64,000 nucleotides of DNA from Mangrovivirga cuniculi (GCF_005166025.1 NZ_CP028923.1:2172001-2236000), one strand, 5' to 3'. Counted from the stretch's first letter, positions 8,750 to 18,078 are shown. Notes: generated from the letters alone by a model not told the origin. A program made the numbers and translations.

Positions 8750-9781
8750 ATGGGAAATTCACATCAGGTAACAATAAAAGATATTGCAAGGGAATTGAAT
8801 ATTTCGCCTTCAACGGTATCCAGGGCATTAAAAGACCATCCTGATATTTCAAAGGATACTAAAAAGGCAGTTTCTGATCTTGCTAAAAAATATAATTATC
8901 AGCCAAATGCAATTGCTCTCAGTCTGAGAAGTAGAAAAACGAACACCATTGGTGTAGTAGTGCCACAGATCGTACATTTTTTCTTTTCCAATGTTATTAG
9001 TGGCATTGAAGATATTGCTTATGACAAAGGGTATAACGTAATGGTATGTCAGACTAACGAATTGCAGGAACGTGAAGAGAAAAGTGTTCAGGCATTATTA
9101 GCAAGCAGGGTAGATGGATTGCTTGTTTCTCTTAGTAAGGAGACTAAAACCTATGATCATCTACGAAAAGTAACCGATGGTGGGACACCTATGGTGTTTT
9201 TTGATAGGAAATCTGATGATTTTGATGTTAGCTCAGTGGTTATAGATGATTATCAGGGTGGATATCAGGCTACAGAACATTTGGCAAAACAAGGGTATAA
9301 AAAAATAGCTCATTTGGCAGGTCCTTTAAATCTTACCTTATCAAAAAGTCGTTATGCTGGTTATCAGCAGGCTTTGAAAGATTATGGACTGGATTATCGC
9401 AGGGATTATGTCATCGAATGTGCAAATGGTACAATAGAAGAAGGTTATGAAAAAACAAAACCTCTATTAGATTTGCGCGATAAACCAGATGCAGTGTTCG
9501 CTGCAAATGATCCTGCTGCAATAGGTGCTTTAAAAGCTATTAAAGATTCAGGATTAAAAGTTCCACAGGATATTGGTGTAATTGGATTTAGCGATTGGCA
9601 ATTAGCCTCTCTGGTTGAGCCTGCTCTATCTTCTATCTCCCAGCCCGGTTATGAAATGGGCGCAGAGGCAGCCAGGTTAATGTTCAAAGCTCTTGAAGCT
9701 GAAAAAGGTGAAGAGGTAGAAAAAGAAAATATTGTGTTGAAAACTAATGTGATCTCAAGAGAATCTACTCACAAAAAATAA
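8750..9781 (+). CDS. LacI/GalR-family transcriptional regulator
   Basis: The 343-residue protein has the LacI helix-turn-helix at residues 6-26 (VTIKDIARELNISPSTVSRA) and the hinge helix near residues 48-58 (NAIALSLRSRK). A periplasmic-binding-protein-like ligand domain follows (about 62-340), with the usual TIGVVVPQI opening. It lies between two glucan-degradation units and is the obvious candidate for their sugar-responsive control. The family as a whole binds CG-centred palindromes, and the ligand here is probably maltose, a maltodextrin or a glycolytic sugar phosphate. Bacteroides uses the unrelated SusR for the same task, while LacI-type control is seen in other Bacteroidota. An intrinsic terminator follows at once, so the gene is monocistronic. 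Confidence 0.92.
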   Translation: MGNSHQVTIKDIARELNISPSTVSRALKDHPDISKDTKKAVSDLAKKYNYQPNAIALSLRSRKTNTIGVVVPQIVHFFFSNVISGIEDIAYDKGYNVMVCQTNELQEREEKSVQALLASRVDGLLVSLSKETKTYDHLRKVTDGGTPMVFFDRKSDDFDVSSVVIDDYQGGYQATEHLAKQGYKKIAHLAGPLNLTLSKSRYAGYQQALKDYGLDYRRDYVIECANGTIEEGYEKTKPLLDLRDKPDAVFAANDPAAIGALKAIKDSGLKVPQDIGVIGFSDWQLASLVEPALSSISQPGYEMGAEAARLMFKALEAEKGEEVEKENIVLKTNVISRESTHKK

Positions 9782-9800
9782 TTTTCCTAAAAGGAGATTT

Positions 9801-9813
9801 CAAACGATTTAAA
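9801..9813 (+). promoter_or_regulatory. CAAACGATT-type site, candidate LacI-family operator
   Basis: CAAACGATTTAAA at 9801-9813 shares the pattern CAAACGATTnAAA with the reverse complement of 8531-8543 in the divergent region. Two copies flanking the regulator gene would suit autoregulation and control of the downstream operon. In AT-rich sequence a 9-base core can recur by chance, and one more copy lies at 62148-62156. Confidence 0.25.
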
Positions 9814-9852
9814 CCCTTCAAAACTTCGATTTTGCAGGGTTTTGTTCTTTTT
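9811..9852 (+). terminator. Terminator after the LacI-family gene
   Basis: AAACCCT at 9811-9817 pairs with AGGGTTT at 9836-9842, extended inside by CAAAA/TTTTG around a CTTCGA loop, and a T-rich tract follows (TTTGTTCTTTTT). Confidence 0.85.
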
Positions 9853-9951
9853 ATGAAGTATTTATACTAATAATTTTTGTTGTTTATTTGTGCTATATGG
9901 CTTTTTTTTAAGCTATCTTAATGCTAAAAGCACACATTAAACAAGATTATT

Positions 9952-12357
9952 ATGTCTCTTCTAAGTGAGTCTGTCGGTTCTGTTGACAAAGTTGATTTTA
10001 ATGATTCAAAAATATCTTTGAAACTATCAAATGGAAGTGCTGAAATTAGTTCATTTGATGAACAGATTTTTAGAGTAAGGGTCATGATCAAAGATGAACG
10101 GGATTTTTCATATGCTATAACCAATCCGGATAAGATAAATGAAGAGGTGAAGTTTGATGACCTTGATAGTAAAATTCGATTTTCAACAACCAAAGGTCAT
10201 CTGGAAATATATAAGTACCAATTTATTGTCGATTTATTAAATCATAGTGAAAAGTCTTTAACCAAAGATGATTCACTAGGTACCCGGTTTATCGGAAATG
10301 AATTGACTGTTTACAAAAGATTAAAGGAGGATGAGAAATTCCTTGGATTGGGTGAAAAAACAGGGCCATTAAACAAAAAAGGAAGAGCGTATGTCAATTG
10401 GAATACTGATCAGTTTGCATATTCTCCGGATGATGATCCGATGTATTGTACAACTCCTTTTTATTTAGGGGTTCATAAAGATGGCTTATATGGTGTTTTC
10501 CTTGATTCCACCTATAAATCTTCTTTTAATTTTGGGGCGAGTAATGATCGGTTTACCTCCATAACCGTTGAGAATGGCTCATTAAATATTTATTACATTT
10601 TAGGCGATAGCCTGGCAGAGATTACTCAGGCTTATTGTCGGTTGACTGGTACACAGGCATTACCACCAAAATGGTCATTAGGATATCAGCAATGCAGGTA
10701 TAGCTATTATCCCGAACACGAAATAAGAAACTTAGCCAGAACATTCAGAGATAAAAAAATACCAGCTGATGTACTGTATTTTGATATCCATTATATGGAA
10801 GACTACAAAGTTTTCACCTTTCACAATGAGCGGTTTCCGGATCCGAAAAAATTGATCAGTGATTTGAAAGAAGATGGATTCAGGTCTGTGGTAATTGTAG
10901 ATCCTGGTATTAAAGTTGAAAAGGGCTACGATGCCTATGAAGAAGGGAAAGATAAAGGATATTTTATGAAATATCCCGATGGTGAAGATTTTGCAGCCCA
11001 GGTTTGGCCTGGTTGGAGCAATTTCCCTGATTTTACTAATCCTGAAGTACGAGATTGGTGGAAAGATAAAATAGGTTACTATACGAATCTGGATATTACC
11101 GGTATCTGGAATGACATGAATGAAATCGCTTCCTGGGGGCAATCTACTCCTGATCTTATAATCAATGATTATGATGGAGATAAGACCAGTCATAAGAAAG
11201 CCAGAAATGTTTATGGGATGCAAATGGCAAGGTCTACTGCGGAAGGAATAATTCAGAATAAGCCAAATGAAAGACCCTTTGTCCTGACCCGTTCAGCTTA
11301 TGCCGGTATCCAGCGATTCGCCGCAGTTTGGACAGGTGATAATGTTTCCTCAGACGATCATATGTTATTAGGAGCAAGAATGTTAGCTGGTATGGGTTTA
11401 TGCGGTATGGCATTTGCCGGTAATGATGCCGGTGGTTTCGTTGGTGAAACATCAGGAAAGTTATTTGCCAGATGGATAGCTCAATCAGCTTTCACTCCAT
11501 TTTTTAGAGGTCATACCATGGTCAATTCTACTGATGCCGAACCCTGGTCTTTTGGAGAAGAAGTGGAAGATGTTTCTCGAAACTTTATTGAATTAAGGTA
11601 TAAGTTAATGCCTTATATATATTCTTTGTTTTGGGAAGCACATAATAATGGAATGCCAATAGTCAGAACTCTGGCCTATTATTGGTCAAATGATTCAACA
11701 GTATATGACGGGGCATTTGAAAATCAATATTTATTTGGAGATTCGATAATGGTTGCTCCAATGCGGTCAGATACAGACTTTGTTAAAATATATTTCCCTC
11801 AAGGTGTATGGTATGATCTTTTTACAGATGAAAAATATATTGGTAGTGAAGTCTCAATTCTTGAATATGAAATAGCTAAGTACCCCTTGTTCGCACGTGG
11901 AGGCACTTTTTTTACTGAGCAATCCCTGGTGCAAAATACCAACGAGAACCACGACGGAGTTCTAAAGATTCATCTTTATCAGGGTAGTACCGGTAGCGTT
12001 TTTAATTTTGTTCATTTTGAAGATGATAATATATCATTCGACTATAAAGAAGATAAATATTACCAGAGAACTATTTCTTATGATCCTGAAAAGAATGAAT
12101 TAGTTTTTCTTTCATCAGAAGGAAAGATGGAAAGTTCTTTTAATAAGATCCAATTGATTTTTCACGGATTTGAAATTGATAATTTATCTATCAACGGATC
12201 AGAAAAATCAGTCAGAGAAATCAAACAATATAGATTTATTGGTAAGATTTCAAACTTTGATCCTTTTTATAATGATGATGATGATGGGTTACATGCCGAT
12301 CAATTACCATATGTTGAGTTTGAGAACGAAAAAGGTGAAATAAGAGTGAAATGGTAG
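9952..12357 (+). CDS. GH31 alpha-glucosidase
   Basis: The 801-residue protein is a family 31 glycoside hydrolase: N-terminal beta-sandwich (about 1-235), catalytic barrel (about 236-570) and C-terminal beta-domains. The nucleophile Asp388 lies in GIWNDMNE and the acid/base Asp463 in VWTGDN. It releases glucose from the non-reducing end of maltose and maltodextrins. I see no signal peptide at the ATG, so it is probably cytoplasmic and acts on sugars imported by the MFS protein two genes downstream. It opens a plus-strand group (GH31, GH13 lipoprotein, transporter) ending at a terminator near 15.2 kb. The start at 9952 lies before a plausible mature N-terminus and has no competing upstream Met. 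Confidence 0.94.
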   Translation: MSLLSESVGSVDKVDFNDSKISLKLSNGSAEISSFDEQIFRVRVMIKDERDFSYAITNPDKINEEVKFDDLDSKIRFSTTKGHLEIYKYQFIVDLLNHSEKSLTKDDSLGTRFIGNELTVYKRLKEDEKFLGLGEKTGPLNKKGRAYVNWNTDQFAYSPDDDPMYCTTPFYLGVHKDGLYGVFLDSTYKSSFNFGASNDRFTSITVENGSLNIYYILGDSLAEITQAYCRLTGTQALPPKWSLGYQQCRYSYYPEHEIRNLARTFRDKKIPADVLYFDIHYMEDYKVFTFHNERFPDPKKLISDLKEDGFRSVVIVDPGIKVEKGYDAYEEGKDKGYFMKYPDGEDFAAQVWPGWSNFPDFTNPEVRDWWKDKIGYYTNLDITGIWNDMNEIASWGQSTPDLIINDYDGDKTSHKKARNVYGMQMARSTAEGIIQNKPNERPFVLTRSAYAGIQRFAAVWTGDNVSSDDHMLLGARMLAGMGLCGMAFAGNDAGGFVGETSGKLFARWIAQSAFTPFFRGHTMVNSTDAEPWSFGEEVEDVSRNFIELRYKLMPYIYSLFWEAHNNGMPIVRTLAYYWSNDSTVYDGAFENQYLFGDSIMVAPMRSDTDFVKIYFPQGVWYDLFTDEKYIGSEVSILEYEIAKYPLFARGGTFFTEQSLVQNTNENHDGVLKIHLYQGSTGSVFNFVHFEDDNISFDYKEDKYYQRTISYDPEKNELVFLSSEGKMESSFNKIQLIFHGFEIDNLSINGSEKSVREIKQYRFIGKISNFDPFYNDDDDGLHADQLPYVEFENEKGEIRVKW

Positions 12358-12412
12358 TTCACTAAATTAAAAAACTGAATTAATTATAACCTAAATAAAT
12401 AACCTGAATAAC

Positions 12413-13810
12413 ATGAAAGAACGAAGTAAAATAGCTTTGCTATTATTTTTTCTGCTAACCTCTTTTGGAGTTATTTCCTGCGGCCAGGAAAAAACCGAAG
12501 AAAAATCTGAAGTAGCTCAGGAAGTTCGCGAAAATAAGTACCCTGAGGCAGCAAAAGATTATACCATTTACGAAGTGAATGTCAGGCAATATACACCTGA
12601 AGGTACATTTAATGCTTTTTTACCGCATATGGAAAGACTCAAAGCAATGGGAGTGGATATATTATGGTTTATGCCAATTCAGCCTATCGGGATAGAAAAC
12701 AGGAAGGGGCCTGAAGAAGGGAGCCTTGGTAGCTATTATTCTATCAGAGACTATACGGCTGTAAATGAGAATTTCGGAACTCTGGAAGATTTTAAAAAAG
12801 TAGTTGACAGGGCGCATGAGTTGGATATGATTGTAATTCTGGACTGGGTGGCCAACCACACTGCTTTTGATCACCACTGGACCGAAGAGCATCCTGATTT
12901 TTATAATAGAGATGAAGAAGGTAATTTAATTCCACCAACGGGAACAGATTGGACGGATGTTGCCGATCTAAACTATGAAAATAAAGAACTTCATAATGCC
13001 ATGAGAGATGAAATGGCATGGTGGATAAATGAAGCCGATATTGATGGGTTCAGATGTGATGTTGCACATGAGGTACCAATGGCATTTTGGAATCCGGCAG
13101 TTGACAGCCTTCAGAAAATCAAAGATCTTTTTATGTTGGCAGAATCAGATGTTCCTGAAATGCACGATTCAGCTTTCCATATGACTTATGGGTGGGGATT
13201 TCATGCTTTATCTAATCAAATCGCTGAAGGAGAAAAGAAAGCGTCAGATATCGGTCCTTTTCTTAAAAATGACAGGGAAAGATATGGAGAGGAAGCCTTT
13301 AGAATGAATTTCACTTCTAACCATGACGAGAATAGCTGGAATGGTACTGTTTTCGAAAGATATGGTGATGGAGCTAAGACCTTTGCAGTATTAATGTCAA
13401 CAGTGCAGGGAATGCCTCTGGTTTATAGTGGTCAGGAAGCAGCATTAGACGAACGTCTGGAATTTTTTGTAAAGGACACGATAGAATGGGGTGACTATAA
13501 ATTTGAAGATTTTTATACAAAGCTTTTAAAGTTGAAAAAAGAGAACCCTGCATTGTATAATGGCGAATTTGGAGCACCGGCTGAACCTGTTGATCTGCAA
13601 AATGAGAATGTATTTGCATTCGACAGATCAAAAGACGGAAATACTGTTTCAGTGATATTAAATCTATCAGGAGATTCTCAGGACGTCAGTATTCCTGACG
13701 AATGGGTAGGAGCACACAAAGATTATATGTCAGGTACTGAAGTTGAGTTAACTACAAGACAAAGTCTTGATCCGTGGGCGTATTATATTTTTATAACTAA
13801 CGAGAACTAA
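12413..13810 (+). CDS. GH13 alpha-amylase-family lipoprotein
   Basis: The 465-residue protein begins with a lipoprotein signal ending GVISC (Cys23) and a charged linker, then a compact GH13 barrel. Signatures are DWVANH (region I), GFRCDVAH (nucleophile Asp), MLAESD (acid/base Glu) and FTSNHDEN (transition-state Asp). It should be lipid-anchored in the cell envelope and cut alpha-1,4-glucans into transportable oligomers, a role like that of SusG but with a much shorter protein and no carbohydrate-binding insert. It lies 55 bases after the GH31 gene and only two bases before the transporter gene, strongly suggesting a common transcript. Confidence 0.93.
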   Translation: MKERSKIALLLFFLLTSFGVISCGQEKTEEKSEVAQEVRENKYPEAAKDYTIYEVNVRQYTPEGTFNAFLPHMERLKAMGVDILWFMPIQPIGIENRKGPEEGSLGSYYSIRDYTAVNENFGTLEDFKKVVDRAHELDMIVILDWVANHTAFDHHWTEEHPDFYNRDEEGNLIPPTGTDWTDVADLNYENKELHNAMRDEMAWWINEADIDGFRCDVAHEVPMAFWNPAVDSLQKIKDLFMLAESDVPEMHDSAFHMTYGWGFHALSNQIAEGEKKASDIGPFLKNDRERYGEEAFRMNFTSNHDENSWNGTVFERYGDGAKTFAVLMSTVQGMPLVYSGQEAALDERLEFFVKDTIEWGDYKFEDFYTKLLKLKKENPALYNGEFGAPAEPVDLQNENVFAFDRSKDGNTVSVILNLSGDSQDVSIPDEWVGAHKDYMSGTEVELTTRQSLDPWAYYIFITNEN

Positions 13811-13812
13811 AG

Positions 13813-15186
13813 ATGAGTACAGGGACAAAGAAAATGCCCAAACTAAGTTTTCTGGACATTTGGTTACTTAGCTTTGGATTTTTAGGTATACAATTTGGCT
13901 TTGCTTTACAAAATGCAAATGCAAGTAGAATATTACAGACTTTCGGGGCAGATGTAGAGCATTTGTCATGGTTTTGGCTTGCAGCACCTCTTACCGGATT
14001 AATTGTTCAACCGATAGTAGGACACTATTCTGATAGAACTTGGAATAAACTAGGTAGGAGAAAACCATATTTTCTAGTTGGAGCTATTTTGGCCTCGATA
14101 GCTTTAATTTTAATGCCGAATGCAGGTCAGTTTGCTCAATTCATGCCTGCAATGTTTGTTGGAGCTGGCTTTCTTATGATTATGGATGCTTCGATAAATA
14201 TTGCCATGGAACCTTTCAGGGCATTAGTTGCAGATATGTTACCTTCAGACCAGCGAACTCTCGGTTTTAGTGTACAAACTACTTTAATAGGAATAGGGGC
14301 AGTAATAGGTTCAGCTTTGCCATACATACTTAAAAATTATTTAGGAGTTGATAATCCCGCAGCGGAAAATGAAGTGCCTCTTAATGTGATTTATTCTTTT
14401 TTCATAGGAGCAGCTGTTTTAATTATTTCAATTCTTATTACTGTTTCTGGTGTTAAAGAGTATTCTCCAGAGGAATATGAAGCTTTTCATGGTAAAGCAC
14501 CTGATGAAGAGGAGGAAACCGGATTTTTTCAGATATTTAAAGATTTTGCCAATATCCCAAATAACATGTGGAGACTGGGGCTTGTTCAGTTTTTCTCCTG
14601 GTTTGCATTATTCAGCATGTGGGTATTTACTACACCTGCAATAGCACAACATATATATGGATTACCGGTTTCTGATACTAGTTCAGCAGCCTATAATGAT
14701 GCTGGTGACTGGGTTGGTATTATATTCGGAGTTTACAATGGCGTATCTGCGGTGTATGCGTTTTTTGTTCTTCCATGGCTGGCAAAGGTTACATCGAGGA
14801 AGATGGCTCATTCAATATCCTTAATATGTGGTGCAATTGGGTTTTTCTCTGTGTATTTTATAACAAATGAGGACTACCTGGTTATCTCTATGATAGGTAT
14901 TGGTTTTGCCTGGGCGAGTATCCTGGCAATGCCGTATGCAATTCTGGCAGGATCTATTCCTTCTGGAAAAATGGGAGTTTATATGGGGATATTTAACTTT
15001 TTCATTGTTATTCCTCAAATTATAAATGGAATTTTTGGTGGTCCGTTGATTAAAAATGTATTCGGAGAACAGGCGATTTATGCATTGATTATAGCGGGGT
15101 GTTCATTTACACTTGCTGCTATATTAGTAGTGTTTGTAAAAGATGAAGATGAGCCTGAATCGGATGAAACCGCAATTGATGTGTAG
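13813..15186 (+). CDS. MFS sugar:cation symporter (SLC45/GPH-like, probable maltose transporter)
   Basis: The 457-residue protein has about twelve hydrophobic spans. The conserved loop between spans 2 and 3 reads GHYSDRTWNKLGRRKPYF, typical of the SLC45/GPH sucrose and maltose transporters. The central cytoplasmic loop is acidic (about 213-240, with EEEE), and the C-terminus is acidic as well. It lies in the inner membrane and most likely imports maltose or short maltodextrins released by the neighbouring GH13 enzymes for the GH31 glucosidase to split. It is separated from the GH13 gene by two bases and followed by a clear terminator, so it closes the operon. Substrate is inferred from context. 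Confidence 0.88.
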   Translation: MSTGTKKMPKLSFLDIWLLSFGFLGIQFGFALQNANASRILQTFGADVEHLSWFWLAAPLTGLIVQPIVGHYSDRTWNKLGRRKPYFLVGAILASIALILMPNAGQFAQFMPAMFVGAGFLMIMDASINIAMEPFRALVADMLPSDQRTLGFSVQTTLIGIGAVIGSALPYILKNYLGVDNPAAENEVPLNVIYSFFIGAAVLIISILITVSGVKEYSPEEYEAFHGKAPDEEEETGFFQIFKDFANIPNNMWRLGLVQFFSWFALFSMWVFTTPAIAQHIYGLPVSDTSSAAYNDAGDWVGIIFGVYNGVSAVYAFFVLPWLAKVTSRKMAHSISLICGAIGFFSVYFITNEDYLVISMIGIGFAWASILAMPYAILAGSIPSGKMGVYMGIFNFFIVIPQIINGIFGGPLIKNVFGEQAIYALIIAGCSFTLAAILVVFVKDEDEPESDETAIDV

Positions 15187-15215
15187 CTTTTCAAAATATA
15201 AGTAAAAAATATTAT

Positions 15216-15245
15216 GCCCGGCAAAACAATACCGGGCTTTTTTGT
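15216..15245 (+). terminator. Terminator of the GH31-GH13-MFS operon
   Basis: GCCCGG (15216-15221) pairs with CCGGGC (15232-15237) around a ten-base A-rich loop and is followed by seven T. Confidence 0.9.
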
Positions 15246-15256
15246 ATATTAATATT

Positions 15257-16324
15257 ATGTACATAACCGGATTAGAACTTATTGAAGCTCCATATGATAT
15301 AGAGCAGCCACAATTAAAGGAAGTTCTGGGAAAAGCATTAAACCTCGATGAAAGAAATCAAAGGGCATTTAATGTACTTTACAGGGCAACAGGTATTAAA
15401 AGAAGACAAAGTGTTGTCGAGGATTATTATCGTGGTAGAAGTGTGGATTTTTTCGCAGATGAAGGAGATCGGATCATTTTTCCATCTACCAAAACAAGAA
15501 TGGATCTTTATCGGAAATCCATTCTGGAGTGGTTAATTCCTTCTGTTAAAAAGATCCGAGATAAAAAATTTGGTGATGTAGAATTCACTCATTTAATCAC
15601 TGTAAGCTGTACCGGTATGTATGCTCCCGGCTTAGATTATGATATTCAATACCATTTAGGTCTGAATCCAACGATTTTTAGACAATCAATAAATTTCATG
15701 GGGTGTTATGCTGGTATTTCTGCCCTTAGAATGGCCAAAGATATTTGTAAAGGCAGTCCTGAGGCAAAAATTTTGATTGTGGACGTTGAAATGTGTAGTA
15801 TTCATTTTCAAAATTCTATAAAGCATGATGACCTTCTTTCAAACAGTTTGTTTGCTGATGGCGCTGCTATGATAGTCGTAGAAGGAACTGATTCTGATAA
15901 TAGAAAACTGGCCTCCATTAATAGCTTTGAAACTCAAACTATTCCTGAAAGTATGAATGATATGGCCTGGGAAATAGGTGATGAAGGCTTTAATATGAAA
16001 TTATCTTCTTATGTACCTCAACTCCTGGGAGATCAACTGGAAAAGTTTGCTGCATGCTTTGATAAAGATTCAACCCTTAATTATGCTATCCATCCCGGAG
16101 GAAGAAAAATCCTGGAGGCATTTCAGAATGCTTTTGGAATAAACTCAGAACAATTACAGCATTCATATGAGATTCTGGAAAGTCACGGAAATATGAGTTC
16201 AGTAACTATATTCTATGTGATACAGAAAATGATTTCAGAAGGAAAAACTGGTAAAACTTTTGCAGCTGCTTTCGGACCGGGGTTAACTATGGAAGCTGCA
16301 AATATGGAAATTTACTCTAATTAA
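15257..16324 (+). CDS. Type III polyketide synthase (chalcone/stilbene synthase family)
   Basis: The 355-residue protein carries the full thiolase-fold catalytic triad of type III PKS: Cys150 in MGCYAG, His279 in AIHPGG and Asn312 in HGNMSS, plus the terminal GFGPGLT-like motif (AFGPGLTME). Such homodimers extend an acyl-CoA starter with malonyl-CoA and make alkyl pyrones, resorcinols or phloroglucinols. A TTG 15 bases upstream is in frame but lies in the terminator T-tract, so the ATG at 15257 is used. The gene converges on a lipoprotein/fatty-acid hydroxylase pair and overlaps it by eight bases. No methyltransferase, oxidoreductase or prenyltransferase partner is adjacent, so the product cannot be predicted. 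Confidence 0.93.
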   Translation: MYITGLELIEAPYDIEQPQLKEVLGKALNLDERNQRAFNVLYRATGIKRRQSVVEDYYRGRSVDFFADEGDRIIFPSTKTRMDLYRKSILEWLIPSVKKIRDKKFGDVEFTHLITVSCTGMYAPGLDYDIQYHLGLNPTIFRQSINFMGCYAGISALRMAKDICKGSPEAKILIVDVEMCSIHFQNSIKHDDLLSNSLFADGAAMIVVEGTDSDNRKLASINSFETQTIPESMNDMAWEIGDEGFNMKLSSYVPQLLGDQLEKFAACFDKDSTLNYAIHPGGRKILEAFQNAFGINSEQLQHSYEILESHGNMSSVTIFYVIQKMISEGKTGKTFAAAFGPGLTMEAANMEIYSN

Positions 16325-16727
16325 CAGGGAATTCAACATTACTGACCTTATCTAAAGCACTCATTTTTATTATCAGCTTTTGTCCTTCTTCCGCATCTGC
16401 TGAAACATCCTGGCACTGACTACCGGCATTTAGATAGTAATGATAGTATTTTTGGTTTCGGGTATATAATACAATGTTATCAGGGCTTCCAAGAGCTTTT
16501 TTAAGTTCATGAGTAGTTAAGCCAATAAGCATTCCTTTATTTAATTCCAGTTCCTCGATCATTTCGATTCTTTCGCCGGAACAACCATTAATATCATTTA
16601 TCCAGGTTTCCTCATTGAAGTTGGGAAGATCTATATCTGAGCCACAAGCTGAAACAAATATTATAATTAAAAATAAATGTAGAAATGATTTATCAGGCAG
16701 CAGTTTTACTGAGAGCAGACTTTTCAT
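16317..16727 (-). CDS. Small lipoprotein of unknown function
   Basis: The 136-residue protein has a basic n-region, a hydrophobic stretch and a lipobox ending FVSAC (Cys28). The mature part contains LIGLTTHELKKALGSPDN followed by an aromatic strand (QKYYHYYLN), a pattern reminiscent of the BamE/SmpA fold, but similarity is too weak to name it. Three other Cys occur in the mature chain. The start used overlaps the end of the upstream hydroxylase gene by 35 bases; it is preferred because it supplies the basic n-region, and the overlap suggests translational coupling. The 3' end overlaps the convergent polyketide synthase gene by eight bases. Confidence 0.65.
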   Translation of the reverse strand: MKSLLSVKLLPDKSFLHLFLIIIFVSACGSDIDLPNFNEETWINDINGCSGERIEMIEELELNKGMLIGLTTHELKKALGSPDNIVLYTRNQKYYHYYLNAGSQCQDVSADAEEGQKLIIKMSALDKVSNVEFPVN

Positions 16728-17934
16728 AAGGGGTTTTACTTATTTTAAATAGCCATACAAAGCTAATCAAAGCTACGCAGATTGTGGCAATAAAACCTGC
16801 CGACATTAAATTCATATTTGCAAGAAAGACATAACTTAAGGCAACACCTGAAATAATTCGCAATGGCTCAAGGATATAAAACCATTTTTTCTTTTCAAGA
16901 ATTATACCTGTGTGCACGACACTCCATATAATAAAAGTACTCATGATTATTTTTTCAAGTAACGAAAACTGTCCCTCATTAAAAAGAAAAAGAGCAGTGA
17001 CTACCAGAGCAATTATGTATTGAAATATTGCATATAAATTTATTATTACCGGGGCAGGGGTGTCATATTTTATGTAGGTTTTTTTATCTACCTCCGGAAT
17101 TCCTTTCATTCCACCAAGATACGAAGGCATCCAGCCAGGTTTGTTGAATGTAAATTTTAATTTATCCTTAAATTTCATTCCTTTCATATTTTGAGCCATT
17201 TCTTTGAAATGCTTCAGATTTACCCAAACCGGATTCCAGGAATTTGTTGGTACCGTCACTCCATATACAGGCCTTTCTTCTTCCTCCTGAAAAGTGCCAA
17301 ACATTTTATCCCATATTATAAATACTCCTGCATGATTCTTATCGATGTATTTTGGGTTTCTTCCATGATGGACTCTATGATGACTTGGCGTATTAAATAT
17401 CTTCTCAAACCACCCCATTTTATTGATTGTCTCTGTGTGAATCCAAAATTGATAAACAGTCACTAATCCGGAAATAAGTGTAAATGTTATCACGTCAAAA
17501 CCAAGTATCGCTAATGGCCAGTAAAATGGTGCTGTAAATAATATTTGAAATGTTCCTTGTCTCAGAGCGACTGAAAGATTATAATCTTCACTTTGATGAT
17601 GAACTACGTGTCCGCCCCAGAATAAATTTATTTCATGACTCATGCGATGAGACCAGTAATAGCAAAAATCAGCTGCAACAAAAAGAATAATCATCGAATA
17701 CCAAGTTGGCTCAATAGTTAAAATCCTTAAGTTTTCATAAATGAAATGATAAATAAATAATACTCCAACTTTGAGAAATAAATTGGTTGTTTGCTGAGTA
17801 ATACCACAGCTAATGTTAGTCAGGGCATCACCTACTCGATATAATTTAATCTTCCTCACATGCTGAATAACCATTTCAATTCCTATCAGCAGGAAATATA
17901 TCGGTATAGCAATCACTACAGGGGATAGTTCCAT
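16693..17934 (-). CDS. Fatty acid hydroxylase / sterol desaturase superfamily membrane protein
   Basis: The 413-residue membrane protein has the histidine clusters that bind the di-iron centre in this superfamily: HRMSH near residue 95, HVVHH about 12 residues later and HHRVHH near residue 185. About eight hydrophobic segments surround them, including a C-terminal group (about 300-400) outside the catalytic domain. Members hydroxylate or desaturate lipid chains at the membrane. Substrate is unknown; hydroxylated fatty acids, ornithine lipids, carotenoids or an alkyl product of the neighbouring polyketide synthase are all possible. The downstream lipoprotein gene overlaps it and is probably cotranscribed. 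Confidence 0.88.
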   Translation of the reverse strand: MELSPVVIAIPIYFLLIGIEMVIQHVRKIKLYRVGDALTNISCGITQQTTNLFLKVGVLFIYHFIYENLRILTIEPTWYSMIILFVAADFCYYWSHRMSHEINLFWGGHVVHHQSEDYNLSVALRQGTFQILFTAPFYWPLAILGFDVITFTLISGLVTVYQFWIHTETINKMGWFEKIFNTPSHHRVHHGRNPKYIDKNHAGVFIIWDKMFGTFQEEEERPVYGVTVPTNSWNPVWVNLKHFKEMAQNMKGMKFKDKLKFTFNKPGWMPSYLGGMKGIPEVDKKTYIKYDTPAPVIINLYAIFQYIIALVVTALFLFNEGQFSLLEKIIMSTFIIWSVVHTGIILEKKKWFYILEPLRIISGVALSYVFLANMNLMSAGFIATICVALISFVWLFKISKTPYEKSALSKTAA

Positions 17935-18070
17935 CGTTTATTTGGGTTTTCAACTTTAAATTTAATAAAAAAAATATTATTTATTTTCAAAATTGCCTTA
18001 TGCAAAACCAGGTACATTTAAATCTTTTAATTCAAACTTTTTTGGGTGGCACACTAATGATGAATATTTG

Positions 18071-18078
18071 TACCTTTG
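18071..18078 (+). promoter_or_regulatory. Candidate -7 element of the small membrane protein gene
   Basis: TACCTTTG is an exact match to TAnnTTTG and lies 16 bases before the ATG at 18095. It supports that start rather than a possible upstream ATG at 17993, which would fall ahead of the promoter. Confidence 0.5.

Noticed and set aside
10732-11223. 163-codon frame on the minus strand inside the GH31 gene
   Set aside because: It is opposite the GH31 catalytic core; the composition is that of a shadow frame.
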